From: Pedobacter alluvionis
GTDB lineage: Bacteria > Bacteroidota > Bacteroidia > Sphingobacteriales > Sphingobacteriaceae
Length of the DNA stretch: 64,000 nt
Assembly (NCBI RefSeq): GCF_003664035.1
Contig: NZ_RCCK01000011.1
Coordinates: 1,302,001-1,366,000 of the forward strand
Direction: 5' to 3'
Position numbers and translations under genes: made by a program. Of this stretch, positions 1-8,585 are shown in pieces; the first letter of the stretch is position 1, and each line of letters starts with the position of its first letter. The notes under the pieces are model-generated. The model was not told the origin of the DNA, ran no database searches, and worked only from the letters and a program-made list of their open reading frames with translations.

Positions 1-1036
1 CCTTATAAAAGTTCATCGATTTATCATCGTCGTAACCTTTTTCGATCATGTCTTTATTGCCATGGATATAGATGTGGAAGTTCTTATCCAGTTTTAAGAC
101 ACTTTTATAAGCCCGAGCCTGTTTTTTAACGGCAGATTCGGCGATCTCAAAATGATCAGCTATCGGACTTTCGAACTCTTCTTCGTAGTTTTTCTTATAA
201 TTCTTGAACGATTCGATCCCTTCGGCATTACCGATTACCTCATTCCCGAATTCTTCAATATCAAAGGTTTCTTTTTCTTTGAAGTATTTCATCGAACGGT
301 TTAAAAGATCAATTTTATCCGCTTTGCTAATTTCATAATCATCATCGAGTTTTTGCGTAACGAAGTTTTTGTAAACTCCTAAAACGTTATTGGTTTGGTT
401 ATAACTATCGTTCCTGATTTTCAGCTTCAAAAACTCATCCTTCCAATAAACGGCAGAATCGTTGCTACTTTTCGATTGATCCAGCACAACAACTTTATAG
501 CCTTCTTCTTTGTCTACGTTAAAGATCAGGCAGCCCTTATCTAATTTGTTAATGCTGATCGCCTCTTGCTCATAGCTCATATTAAAGCCATCAAGTTCTG
601 GATAAACCTTTAAGTAAGTATCTTTGGTTTCAGATTTAAAAATTCCCAAAACATCCAGTTGCTCCCCTTCTATCTGCACTTTTTCGAAATAGGCAACATA
701 CAATTCACCCGATTTAATTTTTGGATGGTTAGCCACATCGTATAAATATTTGGCCAGTTGTTGAGAGTCTTCATGAAAAAGCGCATTGTTTTCAAAAATC
801 TCATTCGCAAAGTGGAATACTTCGTTCAGCGCTAAATTATCATTGGGATGATAAAAACGGTAAACTTCATTAACCTTTTCGAAAGGCTTCAAGAAATACT
901 GCATCAGCAGGTTTCCTAATAGTTCATCCTCGATTTTTAAAGGGGCATCAGATAATTTATAATACTCTTCAACCAGTTTATTACCGGTATGGTGGATGGA
1001 AAGTTGCTTAAGCGAAGCCTCGAAAAATGAAATCAT
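1..1036 (-). CDS. Nucleoid-associated protein, NA37/NdpA family (partial)
   Basis: The frame opens with ATG at 1036 and runs off the left edge, so about 345 N-terminal residues are present and the C-terminus is missing. The protein begins MISFFEASLKQLSIHHTGNK, which fits the start of the 37-kDa nucleoid-associated (NdpA/YejK, PF04245) family. Further in come the usual mixed alpha/beta segments (ELYVAYFEK, LDVLGIFKSE, KGCLIFNVD). The family binds the nucleoid, and in Bacteroidota it often lies alone or near mobile DNA. No function beyond the family can be read here. The family call is fairly secure from overall character, though no catalytic motif exists to confirm it. Confidence 0.8.
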   Translation of the reverse strand, partial: MISFFEASLKQLSIHHTGNKLVEEYYKLSDAPLKIEDELLGNLLMQYFLKPFEKVNEVYRFYHPNDNLALNEVFHFANEIFENNALFHEDSQQLAKYLYDVANHPKIKSGELYVAYFEKVQIEGEQLDVLGIFKSETKDTYLKVYPELDGFNMSYEQEAISINKLDKGCLIFNVDKEEGYKVVVLDQSKSSNDSAVYWKDEFLKLKIRNDSYNQTNNVLGVYKNFVTQKLDDDYEISKADKIDLLNRSMKYFKEKETFDIEEFGNEVIGNAEGIESFKNYKKNYEEEFESPIADHFEIAESAVKKQARAYKSVLKLDKNFHIYIHGNKDMIEKGYDDDKSMNFYK

Positions 1037-1187
1037 AGCAGCAAAAATAACAAAATGATTGGTTAACCTTACTCAAAAATCACATAGCCATTCTTCAACC
1101 AATTGTTCACATTCGCTCAAATACAGAAATCATTTCAGCATCAAATTTTATTGATTAAAATTTTAAAGTTGATAAGATAGATAGAAA

Positions 1188-1760
1188 CTAGCGGCTACTT
1201 TTTAATTTATTAATGAAATCAATGATCTTTTGATCGGCATAATTTGCCACGCCTTCATGCCTGAAAGATAGTCTGCCCTGTTTATCAAAAATGACAGTTG
1301 TGGGCAAGGCGCCCGCAAATACTTTTTCCGGAATATCACTATCTACTTTATAAATTGGCATTGCATATTTACGGTCGGACATAAACTTGCCCGATTTAGC
1401 AAAATCACCATCAGCATCCGCAAAAATGAAAACTATATCTTTATCCTCTTTAAATTGTGTATAAAGCTTGTTAATTGAAGGCATTTCGGCCCTACATGGC
1501 GGACACCAGGTTGCCCAAAAATTGAGAAAAATAATCTTACCTTTTAAATCTCCCAGATCAATCAGATTTCCTTTAACATCTTTAAACCGGATCCCGTTGA
1601 GACCTGCAACATTTTCTTTAGGTGTTTCAACAGTAGGCTTATAGAAACCAATCTCCATCAATCCTTTAATAAAAAATGCTTTTGCATCGGGTACAAAAAC
1701 AATTACCAATAGGAAAATGACAAATAAAGCGTTTAATATATTTTTCCTGATGAACTTCAT
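1188..1760 (-). CDS. TlpA/ResA-like thioredoxin-fold protein
   Basis: This 190-residue protein has one N-terminal hydrophobic segment (about residues 8-24) that acts as a signal or anchor. A thioredoxin domain follows, with active site W85-C-P-P-C89 and the conserved cis-proline near P153 (ALPTTVIF). It should work in the periplasm as a membrane-tethered disulfide reductase or oxidoreductase. WCPPC is typical of TlpA/ResA/CcmG-type proteins. Length is normal for the family. It is a single gene, and the facing neighbour is a metal-type TonB receptor locus transcribed the other way. The substrate is unknown; cytochrome c maturation is possible, but no ccm or res genes are nearby. Confidence 0.88.
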   Translation of the reverse strand: MKFIRKNILNALFVIFLLVIVFVPDAKAFFIKGLMEIGFYKPTVETPKENVAGLNGIRFKDVKGNLIDLGDLKGKIIFLNFWATWCPPCRAEMPSINKLYTQFKEDKDIVFIFADADGDFAKSGKFMSDRKYAMPIYKVDSDIPEKVFAGALPTTVIFDKQGRLSFRHEGVANYADQKIIDFINKLKSSR

Positions 1761-1934
1761 TAATTATTTGTTTTCTGTAGCGCAAATCATAACAAAATAG
1801 GTTTGCAATTGATATTTGAATAATTTATGCTAAGATTATTGTACCGCTTACGTTAAACTATCGATTAAATAAAGGGTCATAACACTATAAAAACAATCTT
1901 ACTTTGTAAATATATATAATTGCTTAAGAATTAC

Positions 1935-1942
1935 TACTTTTG
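1935..1942 (+). promoter_or_regulatory. -7 promoter box TACTTTTG
   Basis: Perfect match to the Bacteroidota -7 consensus TAnnTTTG, five bases before the TTG start at 1948. The spacing implies transcription begins at or next to the start codon, giving a leaderless message. The same geometry occurs before the genes at 14800 and 24627. No clear TTTG lies at the usual upstream distance. Confidence 0.5.
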
Positions 1943-1947
1943 GCCTG

Positions 1948-2280
1948 TTGAAAAAGCATAGACAAAACATTCAAAAATATTTATCGGTATTTATGCTGAT
2001 CGTATTTGCTATTGCTTTAACTCCATGGAGTTTACTTCACCACCATAATCCTCTTCCGGTTGTGGAGAAAGAGGTTAACTGTAAACATGTTAGCCACGTA
2101 CAGGCCCATGGCGATACCTGTTTAATCTGTAATGCGAGTTTTGAAAAAAACTATGTGCAAACGCACCACATTTACAAAATCTTCTTATCAGCTAAAATCT
2201 TTAACCGTACCGAACCTACGTTAAAGAATGCTTTTACCGAAATAAAGCGCACTTGCTTACGCGGTCCCCCATTAGCTTAA
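1948..2280 (+). CDS. His/Cys-rich secreted small protein next to TonB receptor
   Basis: This 110-residue protein has a basic start, a hydrophobic stretch (about residues 12-30), then H31-H33 and a cluster C45, H47, H50, H54, C58, C61, H73, H74, with a CLIC motif. The pattern suggests a membrane-anchored or periplasmic metal-binding protein. It lies about 110 bp upstream of the TonB-dependent receptor in the same direction, so both probably belong to one metal-acquisition locus. The start is TTG at 1948, chosen because a TAnnTTTG box lies five bases before it and because the residues that follow make a good signal sequence. ATG at 1993 (residue 16) is the alternative. I do not recognise a named family. 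Zinc or copper binding is inference from composition. Confidence 0.7.
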   Translation: MKKHRQNIQKYLSVFMLIVFAIALTPWSLLHHHNPLPVVEKEVNCKHVSHVQAHGDTCLICNASFEKNYVQTHHIYKIFLSAKIFNRTEPTLKNAFTEIKRTCLRGPPLA

Positions 2281-2393
2281 TTTTTTCTTATGGCGCATCT
2301 GCGCTGATCAAAATTATTTACAGGAAACCTAAAAACAGCTTCAAAAAGGCTATTTATTGGGGCTTTCCGATCATTTTTATTTAAACACAACAC

Positions 2394-4712
2394 ATGAAAA
2401 AATTACAGCTTATTGGCTTGGTAATTCTATATACCTTATTAAGCAATACTGCTTTCGCGGCCCTACTAAAAGATATAAAAGGTAAGGTTATTGATTCCAG
2501 TACAAAACAAACATTACCAGGTGCTACCATTTTTATTCCGGATTTAAAGGTTTCGGCCGTAACCAACAATGATGGGGAATTTACATTGAATAACCTTCCT
2601 TCGAGAGGAAGTTACCTGGTTGAAGTGCATTACGTAGGCTACAAAACCGCTACACAAGTGGTAAATTTTGCCAGCGCAGCCGGATTAGAATTTTCTTTAC
2701 AGCCTACTGCAATAGAAACAAAGGAGATCGTAATCACAGGAAGTTTAATCAGCAGTACGAGTAAACGAAATAGTGCTTCATCGGCGATAGTAGGCAAAGA
2801 TCAGCTTTTGCAGCCTTCTACTAATTTAATTGATGCATTAACTAAAATCCCTGGTGTATCGCAGATCACTACCGGACCTTCTATTTCCAAACCGGTAATA
2901 AGGGGTTTAGGCTACAACAGGATTGTAACTTTAGATGACGGAATTAAACAACAGGGCCAGCAATGGGGCGATGAACATGGTATCGAAATCGATCAGTTTA
3001 AATCAGACCGTATTGAAGTTTTACGCGGTGCGGCATCATTAATGTACGGTTCTGACGCACTCGGAGGTGTAATTAACTTATTAGAGCCTAGTTCACCACC
3101 AGAAGGACAGGTAAAAGGTGAATTTATTAGCAATTACTCTACCAACAACGGACTTACCGCCAACTCATTAATGTTAAACGGTAACGAAAATGGCTTTGTT
3201 TGGAGAGCCCGTGGAACCTATAAAAATGCCTATTCTTTTAAAACGCCTACAGGTTACTTCCCAAATTCAGGCTTTAACGAAACCGATTTAAGCGGTATGG
3301 TGGGCTTAAACAAAAGCTGGGGTTATACTCACTTAAATGTTTCTAATTTTCATAATAACATCGGTTTTTACGACCCTACATTGGATGCGAATGGAAATTT
3401 CGTAAGGGAGGATGGTAGTGCATTTACCCCGGACGACTTCAAAAGCCGTACTTTAGAATATCCACGTCAGGATATCAGGCACTTTAAAATTGCCTTGAAC
3501 AACAATTTCATTATCGGAAATGGCAATTTAAAAGCGGATTTTGGTTATCAACAGAACCAGCGCCGAGAATTGGAAGACGGTCCAGATCCATCATTATTCT
3601 TCGATCTTAAAACCTACAATGCCGATTTAAAATACTATATCCACGAAACGAACGGATGGCAACCTGTATTTGGTGTAAGCGCTGATGCAGGTCACAGTGA
3701 AAACAAAGCAAATGATGAGTTTTTGATACCAAATTATAATACTTATGGTATTGGTGTTTTTGCTTATGCAAAGAAAAACTGGGAGAACAGTACTTTTAGT
3801 ATTGGTGCCCGTTACGATTATAGAAAGAATAATGGGAAACAATTATTCGTAGATAATGAAGAGCAATTTGCACCTTTTCAGAATAAATTTTCTAACGTGA
3901 GTGGTGCACTAGGTTTTACGCATCAATTCAATGAAGAGTTAAACTTTAAAGCCAACGCAGGTTCGGCTTTCCGTGCACCAAATCCAGCTGAATTAGCATC
4001 AAATGGTGTACATGAAGGAACTTTCCGCTATGAAATAGGTAACTCCAATTTAATGCCCGAACGCAGTTATCAGGTGGATGCCGCTTTAGAATATGAAGGA
4101 AAAATTGTGAGTGCAAGTGCAAGTATTTATAATAATTACATTCACAACTTTATTTACGCTTCAACCAACGGAGAAAGAATAGATGCAGAAGGTAATAATT
4201 ATCCAGTTTACCGCTACGGTCAAGTTAATGCTAATTTATATGGAGCTGAAGCGAGTTTAACCATTCACCCTCTTCCGTTTATCCATTTTGAAAATACTTT
4301 TGGATATGTTCATGCACGAAACAATAGCTTAAATAAGCCACTGGCTTTCATACCGGCCGGAACATTGAGAAATGAGCTGCGTTTCGAGCCTAAATTTAAA
4401 GGAACAAATGATGCATATCTTTCTGTAGGCATTAACTCAGCATTTAAACAGGCCCGTGTGGATGATGTTTTTGAAACGCCTACCAGCGGCTATACCTTGC
4501 TCAACGCAGGTATCGGCGCTACATTTAATTTCGGCAAACAACCGGTTAAACTATCGGTTTCGGCCAATAACTTATTAAACCAGAAATATTATGATGCATT
4601 GAGTAGATTAAAACCTGGTCGTTTAGATTCAGAAAACCTTAATTTAGGTGTTTATAACCCAGGTAGAAACATCACTTTCGGATTGTACATTCCTTTCCAA
4701 GTAGTTAAATAA
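2394..4712 (+). CDS. TonB-dependent outer-membrane receptor, ZnuD-like
   Basis: This 772-residue protein has a signal peptide (residues 1-22), a CarboxypepD_reg-like domain (about 27-110), a plug domain (about 120-230, with the stretch RVEVLRGAA-like RIEVLRGAASLMYGSDALGG), and a C-terminal beta barrel ending in NITFGLYIPFQVV. It imports a bound ligand across the outer membrane using TonB/ExbBD energy. The plug segment QQWGDEHGIEIDQF resembles the ZnuD-type zinc receptor branch, where His/Asp-rich plug loops bind metal. The upstream His/Cys-rich protein fits a metal role. Copper or another metal remains possible. A strong terminator follows. Receptor call is sure; zinc specificity is inference. 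Confidence 0.9.
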   Translation: MKKLQLIGLVILYTLLSNTAFAALLKDIKGKVIDSSTKQTLPGATIFIPDLKVSAVTNNDGEFTLNNLPSRGSYLVEVHYVGYKTATQVVNFASAAGLEFSLQPTAIETKEIVITGSLISSTSKRNSASSAIVGKDQLLQPSTNLIDALTKIPGVSQITTGPSISKPVIRGLGYNRIVTLDDGIKQQGQQWGDEHGIEIDQFKSDRIEVLRGAASLMYGSDALGGVINLLEPSSPPEGQVKGEFISNYSTNNGLTANSLMLNGNENGFVWRARGTYKNAYSFKTPTGYFPNSGFNETDLSGMVGLNKSWGYTHLNVSNFHNNIGFYDPTLDANGNFVREDGSAFTPDDFKSRTLEYPRQDIRHFKIALNNNFIIGNGNLKADFGYQQNQRRELEDGPDPSLFFDLKTYNADLKYYIHETNGWQPVFGVSADAGHSENKANDEFLIPNYNTYGIGVFAYAKKNWENSTFSIGARYDYRKNNGKQLFVDNEEQFAPFQNKFSNVSGALGFTHQFNEELNFKANAGSAFRAPNPAELASNGVHEGTFRYEIGNSNLMPERSYQVDAALEYEGKIVSASASIYNNYIHNFIYASTNGERIDAEGNNYPVYRYGQVNANLYGAEASLTIHPLPFIHFENTFGYVHARNNSLNKPLAFIPAGTLRNELRFEPKFKGTNDAYLSVGINSAFKQARVDDVFETPTSGYTLLNAGIGATFNFGKQPVKLSVSANNLLNQKYYDALSRLKPGRLDSENLNLGVYNPGRNITFGLYIPFQVVK

Positions 4713-4730
4713 GATTATTAATTTCTTTAT

Positions 4731-4776
4731 AACCAAAAAGCGGAGTTGATCGATGAGATCACTCCGCTTTTTGGTT
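4731..4776 (+). terminator. Rho-independent terminator, probably bidirectional
   Basis: A perfect 16-bp stem (arms AACCAAAAAGCGGAGT at 4731-4746 and its complement at 4761-4776) with A-run and T-run flanks ends the TonB receptor gene. Because the A/T tracts are symmetrical it could also stop the oppositely oriented oxidoreductase gene. Confidence 0.85.
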
Positions 4777-4830
4777 TATACTTGCATCAACTAAGATTAA
4801 TCGTCATTAAGACAGATTCTATAATGCAGC

Positions 4831-4899
4831 CGTCATTCTCGCGCAGGCGGGAATCTTAAAGCTTATTGCATTAAGATCCCAATCAAGTTGGGAATGACG
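4831..4899. repeat. Palindromic GTCATTC dispersed repeat
   Basis: An imperfect palindrome whose arms begin CGTCATTC and end GGGAATGACG, of the sort 'GTCATTCCCGC..GGAATCTTAAAG'. Related sequences built from GTCATT/AATGAC and GAATCTT occur at 24669-24840 and 35629-35790. It is a noncoding REP-like element lying between convergent genes. Confidence 0.6.
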
Positions 4900-4948
4900 A
4901 TTTCAAGCAGAATGTAACGCAGATGACGTTACTACTTGAAGTCCTCAA

Positions 4949-6028
4949 CTACTTCTTAAACTTCTCCCTTTTTGCCCTTACATACTGATTTGGCCATTCC
5001 GTATTATCGCCTAATACCTGTGCTGCATGTGTTGGAAAATAAGCATCACGCAACGATTCGCGGGCAATAAAAATTAAATCGGCTTTTTCCTGTTCCAAAA
5101 TTTCTTCTGCCTGATGTGCCTCAACAATTACCCCTACTGCACCAGTATAAATGCCGATCTCATTTCTGATTTTATCTGCAAAAGGAACCTGGTAATTTGG
5201 TCCGGCCGGGATAAAAGCATCAGGTACATTTCCACCCGAAGAGGTGTCAATTAAATCTACACCGCGATCTTTTAATACCGCCGCCAATTGCAAAGAGTCA
5301 TTTTCGTTCCAGCCACCTTCCGTCCAGTCGGTCGCCGAAATGCGGACAAATAATGGCAGGGTTTCGGGCCATACCGATTGCACAGCTTCAACCACATCAA
5401 TGACTAAACGGATCCGGTTTTCGAAACTTCCACCATAAACATCTGTACGTTTATTACTCAGCGGACTAAAAAACTGATGTAGTAAGTAACCGTGTGCAGC
5501 ATGTATTTCTACTACTTTATAGCCTGCATCAACTGCACGTTTAGCTGCTGCCCTAAACGCAAAAACAATATCCTGAATTTCTGATATCGTTAATTCGTGT
5601 GGTTCAACCTGTCCTTGTTTAAAAGGGATTGGCGATGGACCAACCGGTTTCCAGCTGTTTTCGCCAGCAGTAATTTGTTCGCCACCATTCCATGGCACCT
5701 CACAACTGGCTTTTCTGCCTGCATGTGCCAACTGGATTCCCGCGATAGCACCATTATGATGAATAAAAGAAACAATCTGTTTCAGTTTTTCAACATGTTC
5801 ATCTTTCCAGATGCCCAGATCGGCATACGTGATTCTTCCATCAGCCGTTACTGCAGAAGCTTCCTGGATAATTAAACCTGCACCACCAACGGCACGGCTT
5901 CCTAAATGCACCAGGTGCCAATCGTTGGCAAAGCCATCAATAGCAGAATATTGGCACATGGGCGAAATCACAATTCTATTTTTTAAGGTTACATCCTTTA
6001 TGGTAAAAGGAGAAAATAATTTAGACAT
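4949..6028 (-). CDS. NADH:flavin oxidoreductase, old yellow enzyme (YqjM-like)
   Basis: This is a 359-residue FMN-dependent ene-reductase with a TIM-barrel fold. It begins MSKLFSPFTIKDVTLKNRIV and has the FMN/active-site segment PMCQYSA, the substrate-binding pair in EIHAAHGYLLHQFFSP, and YGGSFENR, all typical of the YqjM branch. It reduces activated C=C bonds with NAD(P)H, probably in detoxification. The start was set at ATG 6028. A longer frame from TTG 6058 would begin inside the ACCGCAAAG repeat and adds a non-homologous decapeptide. Upstream on the same strand lie an aldo-keto reductase and a DoxX protein, suggesting a redox or stress group, although the repeat at 6042-6129 separates this gene from them. 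Confidence 0.92.
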   Translation of the reverse strand: MSKLFSPFTIKDVTLKNRIVISPMCQYSAIDGFANDWHLVHLGSRAVGGAGLIIQEASAVTADGRITYADLGIWKDEHVEKLKQIVSFIHHNGAIAGIQLAHAGRKASCEVPWNGGEQITAGENSWKPVGPSPIPFKQGQVEPHELTISEIQDIVFAFRAAAKRAVDAGYKVVEIHAAHGYLLHQFFSPLSNKRTDVYGGSFENRIRLVIDVVEAVQSVWPETLPLFVRISATDWTEGGWNENDSLQLAAVLKDRGVDLIDTSSGGNVPDAFIPAGPNYQVPFADKIRNEIGIYTGAVGVIVEAHQAEEILEQEKADLIFIARESLRDAYFPTHAAQVLGDNTEWPNQYVRAKREKFKK

Positions 6029-6041
6029 ATCTTGTTTGTTT

Positions 6042-6129
6042 AACCGCAAAGGACGCAAAGTTTTTTCGCAAAGAAATTGAAGACCTTAACCTCTGTGCCC
6101 TTTGCGTATTCCTTCTTTTCTTTGCGGTT
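6042..6129. repeat. ACCGCAAAG-type palindromic repeat, copy 1
   Basis: An 88-bp noncoding element bounded by the inverted arms AACCGCAAAG (6042-6051) and CTTTGCGGTT (6120-6129), with inner words CGCAAAG and CTCTGTGCCCTTTGCG. Related copies are at 23077-23172 and, rearranged, at 35556-35707. It splits the aldo-keto reductase gene from the old yellow enzyme gene. Confidence 0.75.
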
Positions 6130-6134
6130 GAAGT

Positions 6135-7124
6135 TTAAAAACCGGCGTTCTCTAATTCGGTATTAATGAACTTAATTTCTTCAGCGTTTAATTTTACGTT
6201 TATCGCTCCTGCATTTTGTACCGCTTGTTTTTCATTCCTTGAGCCAACCAAAGCTATGGTTATGCCTGGGCGTTCAACCGTCCAGCGTAAGACCAATTGA
6301 GATAAGGTAGCATTTTTCTCATCGGCCAACGGTTTTATTTTAGCCAAAAACGCATTTGTTTTTTCGATACTTTCCGGTGAGAAAAATTTATTACCCTGAC
6401 GGTGATCGCCTTCTTCAAACTTATAATCAGCAGTCATTTTTCCGGTCAGTAAACCGCGCTCCATCGGACTATAAGCCAGAACCGATTTATTGTTTTCGAT
6501 GCAATATGGAACAGTTTCTTCTTCAACACCGCGGTTTACCATACTAAATGGGATCTGGTTAGAAATAATTTCTAAAGTCTGATCTGCTTCTTTTAATTGT
6601 GCTGCATCATAGTTGCATACGCCTGCATAACGCACCTTTCCCTGTTCAATCAACCTGCTCACTGCTTCGAAAGTTTCGCTGATCGGTGTGGTTAAATCTG
6701 GCCAGTGGATCTGGTAAAGATCGATATAATCGGTACCCAGACGTTTTAAAGATTGCTCACATTCATAAATCACACTTTCTTTTCCGGCATATTTATAAAT
6801 GTCGATTTCTTTTCCATCGTTGTTTTTACTCTTAAAGCCGAAATCACCTTTGGCCAGATCCCAACGCATCCCGAATTTAGTTACGAGTTGTAATTTATCA
6901 CGTGAAATCCCTTTTATTGCATCGCCTACAATTTCTTCACTATCGCCCTGACCATAAATTGGTGCCGTATCAATTGACGTAACCCCTAAATCATAACCGG
7001 CTTTAATTGCATTAATTGCATCGTTTCTATCTGTGCTTCCCCACATCCAGCCGCCAGCAGCCCAGGCGCCAAATGTGATTACCGAAAGTTCTAAATCTGA
7101 ATTTCCAATTTTTCTGTATTCCAT
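6135..7124 (-). CDS. Aldo/keto reductase
   Basis: This 329-residue NADPH-dependent oxidoreductase has a TIM-barrel fold. The catalytic tetrad is visible: D52 and Y57 (DTAPIYGQG), K83 (VTKFG) and H140 (DLYQIHWPD). The C-terminal nucleotide-binding motif is ITIALVGSRNEKQA. It reduces aldehydes and ketones to alcohols, and the length and motifs match the AKR family of general stress or YhdN-like type. It starts two bases after the DoxX stop and is almost certainly co-transcribed with it. The natural substrate cannot be read from sequence. Confidence 0.92.
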   Translation of the reverse strand: MEYRKIGNSDLELSVITFGAWAAGGWMWGSTDRNDAINAIKAGYDLGVTSIDTAPIYGQGDSEEIVGDAIKGISRDKLQLVTKFGMRWDLAKGDFGFKSKNNDGKEIDIYKYAGKESVIYECEQSLKRLGTDYIDLYQIHWPDLTTPISETFEAVSRLIEQGKVRYAGVCNYDAAQLKEADQTLEIISNQIPFSMVNRGVEEETVPYCIENNKSVLAYSPMERGLLTGKMTADYKFEEGDHRQGNKFFSPESIEKTNAFLAKIKPLADEKNATLSQLVLRWTVERPGITIALVGSRNEKQAVQNAGAINVKLNAEEIKFINTELENAGF

Positions 7125-7126
7125 AA

Positions 7127-7522
7127 TTATTTTCTAATGATTTTATCAACCGCATAACTGTTATGCGGCAAGTAAGCGAGTAGTACTGATAAAAATGCGA
7201 CATGGATGAGTTGAGAAGGCAGTGCCTCCCAGTTCTCAATTAACGTTGTTCCGAAAATCAGCGCTAAGGATATTACTCCGGCCAACAATAAACCTTGTCT
7301 GGTAAATAAACCTAAGATAATCATTAAGCCTGCAATAAATTCAGCAAAAGGCAAAATATAACTGAAAGGAATAACCAGTGCATCAGGCAAATACGATTTT
7401 GAAAATTGCCCGACCATCCATTTACTAAAACCAGCAAGCTTAGGTAAACGTACCAAACCATGTCCGAAAAAACTTAAACCAATGGCTAGGCGGCTAAGTA
7501 AATATGCCCATTTTGTATCCAT
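7127..7522 (-). CDS. DoxX family membrane protein
   Basis: This 131-residue protein has four predicted membrane helices and the DoxX/DoxD pattern near the N-terminus (LSRLAIGLSFFGHGLVRLPK), followed by FAEFIAGLMIILGLFTRQG. DoxX proteins are linked to redox membranes and thiosulfate or quinone chemistry, often with no known substrate. The start was set at ATG 7522. The longer frame from ATG 7558 adds residues rich in Cys/Ile across a TATGTTTG promoter-like box (7539-7546, minus), so the shorter form is preferred. It is the first gene of a unit with the aldo-keto reductase. Confidence 0.85.
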   Translation of the reverse strand: MDTKWAYLLSRLAIGLSFFGHGLVRLPKLAGFSKWMVGQFSKSYLPDALVIPFSYILPFAEFIAGLMIILGLFTRQGLLLAGVISLALIFGTTLIENWEALPSQLIHVAFLSVLLAYLPHNSYAVDKIIRK

Positions 7523-7725
7523 AAATATCGATATACTACAAACATACAATCTCCGCATTAAGGATGTTTTAATGCAACAATTATTAGACTGATATTTTAC
7601 CTTTCAATGGCGGAGAGCAGAGGGAGAAGAGCGGAGAGCGTTGGGCGTTGGGCGTAAGACTGGAAATGAATGGCGCTAAACTTTTTTCTCCAAAAATTTG
7701 GAGATAACAAAACAACACCATACTT

Positions 7726-7751
7726 TAGTGTATTATTTAACTAATACAGTA
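7726..7751 (+). promoter_or_regulatory. Operator-like inverted repeat for YtrA/GntR regulator
   Basis: Arms TAGTGTATTA (7726-7735) and TAATACAGTA (7742-7751) match at 9 of 10 positions around a 6-bp centre and end three bases before the ABC gene start. They overlap a -7-like box TACTTTAG (7721-7728). The third gene of the operon is a YtrA-subfamily GntR repressor, which typically binds such an A/T-rich palindrome at its own promoter. Confidence 0.65.
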
Positions 7752-7754
7752 GAT

Positions 7755-8582
7755 ATGATCAACGTTAACAATCTTAATTTTGGCTACAGTAAGCATAAGC
7801 CATTATTTAAAAATATGAGTATGCGGTTAAGCAACGGCCATATTTATGGTTTGCTCGGTAAAAACGGCGCCGGCAAATCAACATTACTAAAAAACCTCGC
7901 CGGTTTGGTATATGCACAAAGTGGCACATTGGATGTAATGGGTTATGATCCTGCGAAAAGACAGCCCGCACTTTTAGAGCAGATCTGTTTTATCCCAGAA
8001 GAATTTTATTTGCCATCGGTTAAAATTGATTCCTATATAAAAGCCAACGCTCCTTTCTATAAAAACTTCGACCACAATTATTTCACTGATCTCATCAAAG
8101 AATTTGATATTCCGGTAGAACAGAAACTCATTAATATGAGCTATGGACAGAAGAAAAAAGTAATTATCGCCTTCGGTCTGGCTACGCAAGCTAAACTCGT
8201 GATTATGGATGAACCTACCAATGGTTTAGACATTCCATCCAAAGCACAGTTCAGGAAAATTATGGCTTCAGCCATGACGGATGAACGCTGCATTATCATT
8301 TCTACGCATCAGGTTAGGGATTTGGATAACCTGATCGACACCGTAATTATGCTTGATGAGAACGATATTGCCCTTAAAGCAACAGTGGAAGAAATTACCG
8401 CAAAACTAACCTTTAAAAAAGTAAAAGAAATTGACGACAGCATTATTTATGCTGAACCATCCCTCTCTGGTTATAACGCTGTAATGCCGAACTACCACCA
8501 GGAAGAAAGCAAATTAGATATGGAGCTACTTTTTAATGCCATACTCGCAGAAAAAATCAAATTTAAACCTCTATTTAGTTAA
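7755..8582 (+). CDS. ABC transporter ATP-binding protein
   Basis: This 275-residue ATPase has Walker A GKNGAGKS (about residues 35-42), a signature-type segment MSYGQKKKV, Walker B LVIMDEPTNGLD and the switch histidine in IISTHQ. It belongs to the drug/peptide-export (CcmA/YtrB-like) group and powers the permease encoded four bases downstream. The start is ATG 7755, just after the operator palindrome. A longer frame from TTG 7698 would run through the promoter and operator and is rejected. The C-terminal tail of about 75 residues after the ATPase core is common in this group. Confidence 0.92.
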   Translation: MINVNNLNFGYSKHKPLFKNMSMRLSNGHIYGLLGKNGAGKSTLLKNLAGLVYAQSGTLDVMGYDPAKRQPALLEQICFIPEEFYLPSVKIDSYIKANAPFYKNFDHNYFTDLIKEFDIPVEQKLINMSYGQKKKVIIAFGLATQAKLVIMDEPTNGLDIPSKAQFRKIMASAMTDERCIIISTHQVRDLDNLIDTVIMLDENDIALKATVEEITAKLTFKKVKEIDDSIIYAEPSLSGYNAVMPNYHQEESKLDMELLFNAILAEKIKFKPLFS

Positions 8583-8585
8583 GCG

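Noticed and set aside
6029..6058. An upstream TTG start for the old yellow enzyme
   Set aside because: The extra ten residues are coded by the ACCGCAAAG repeat end; the ATG at 6028 gives the family N-terminus.
7698..7754. Longer N-terminus for the ABC ATPase of the GntR operon
   Set aside because: It would read through a -7-like box and the operator palindrome, and ATP-binding proteins of this type begin at MINVNNLNFGY.
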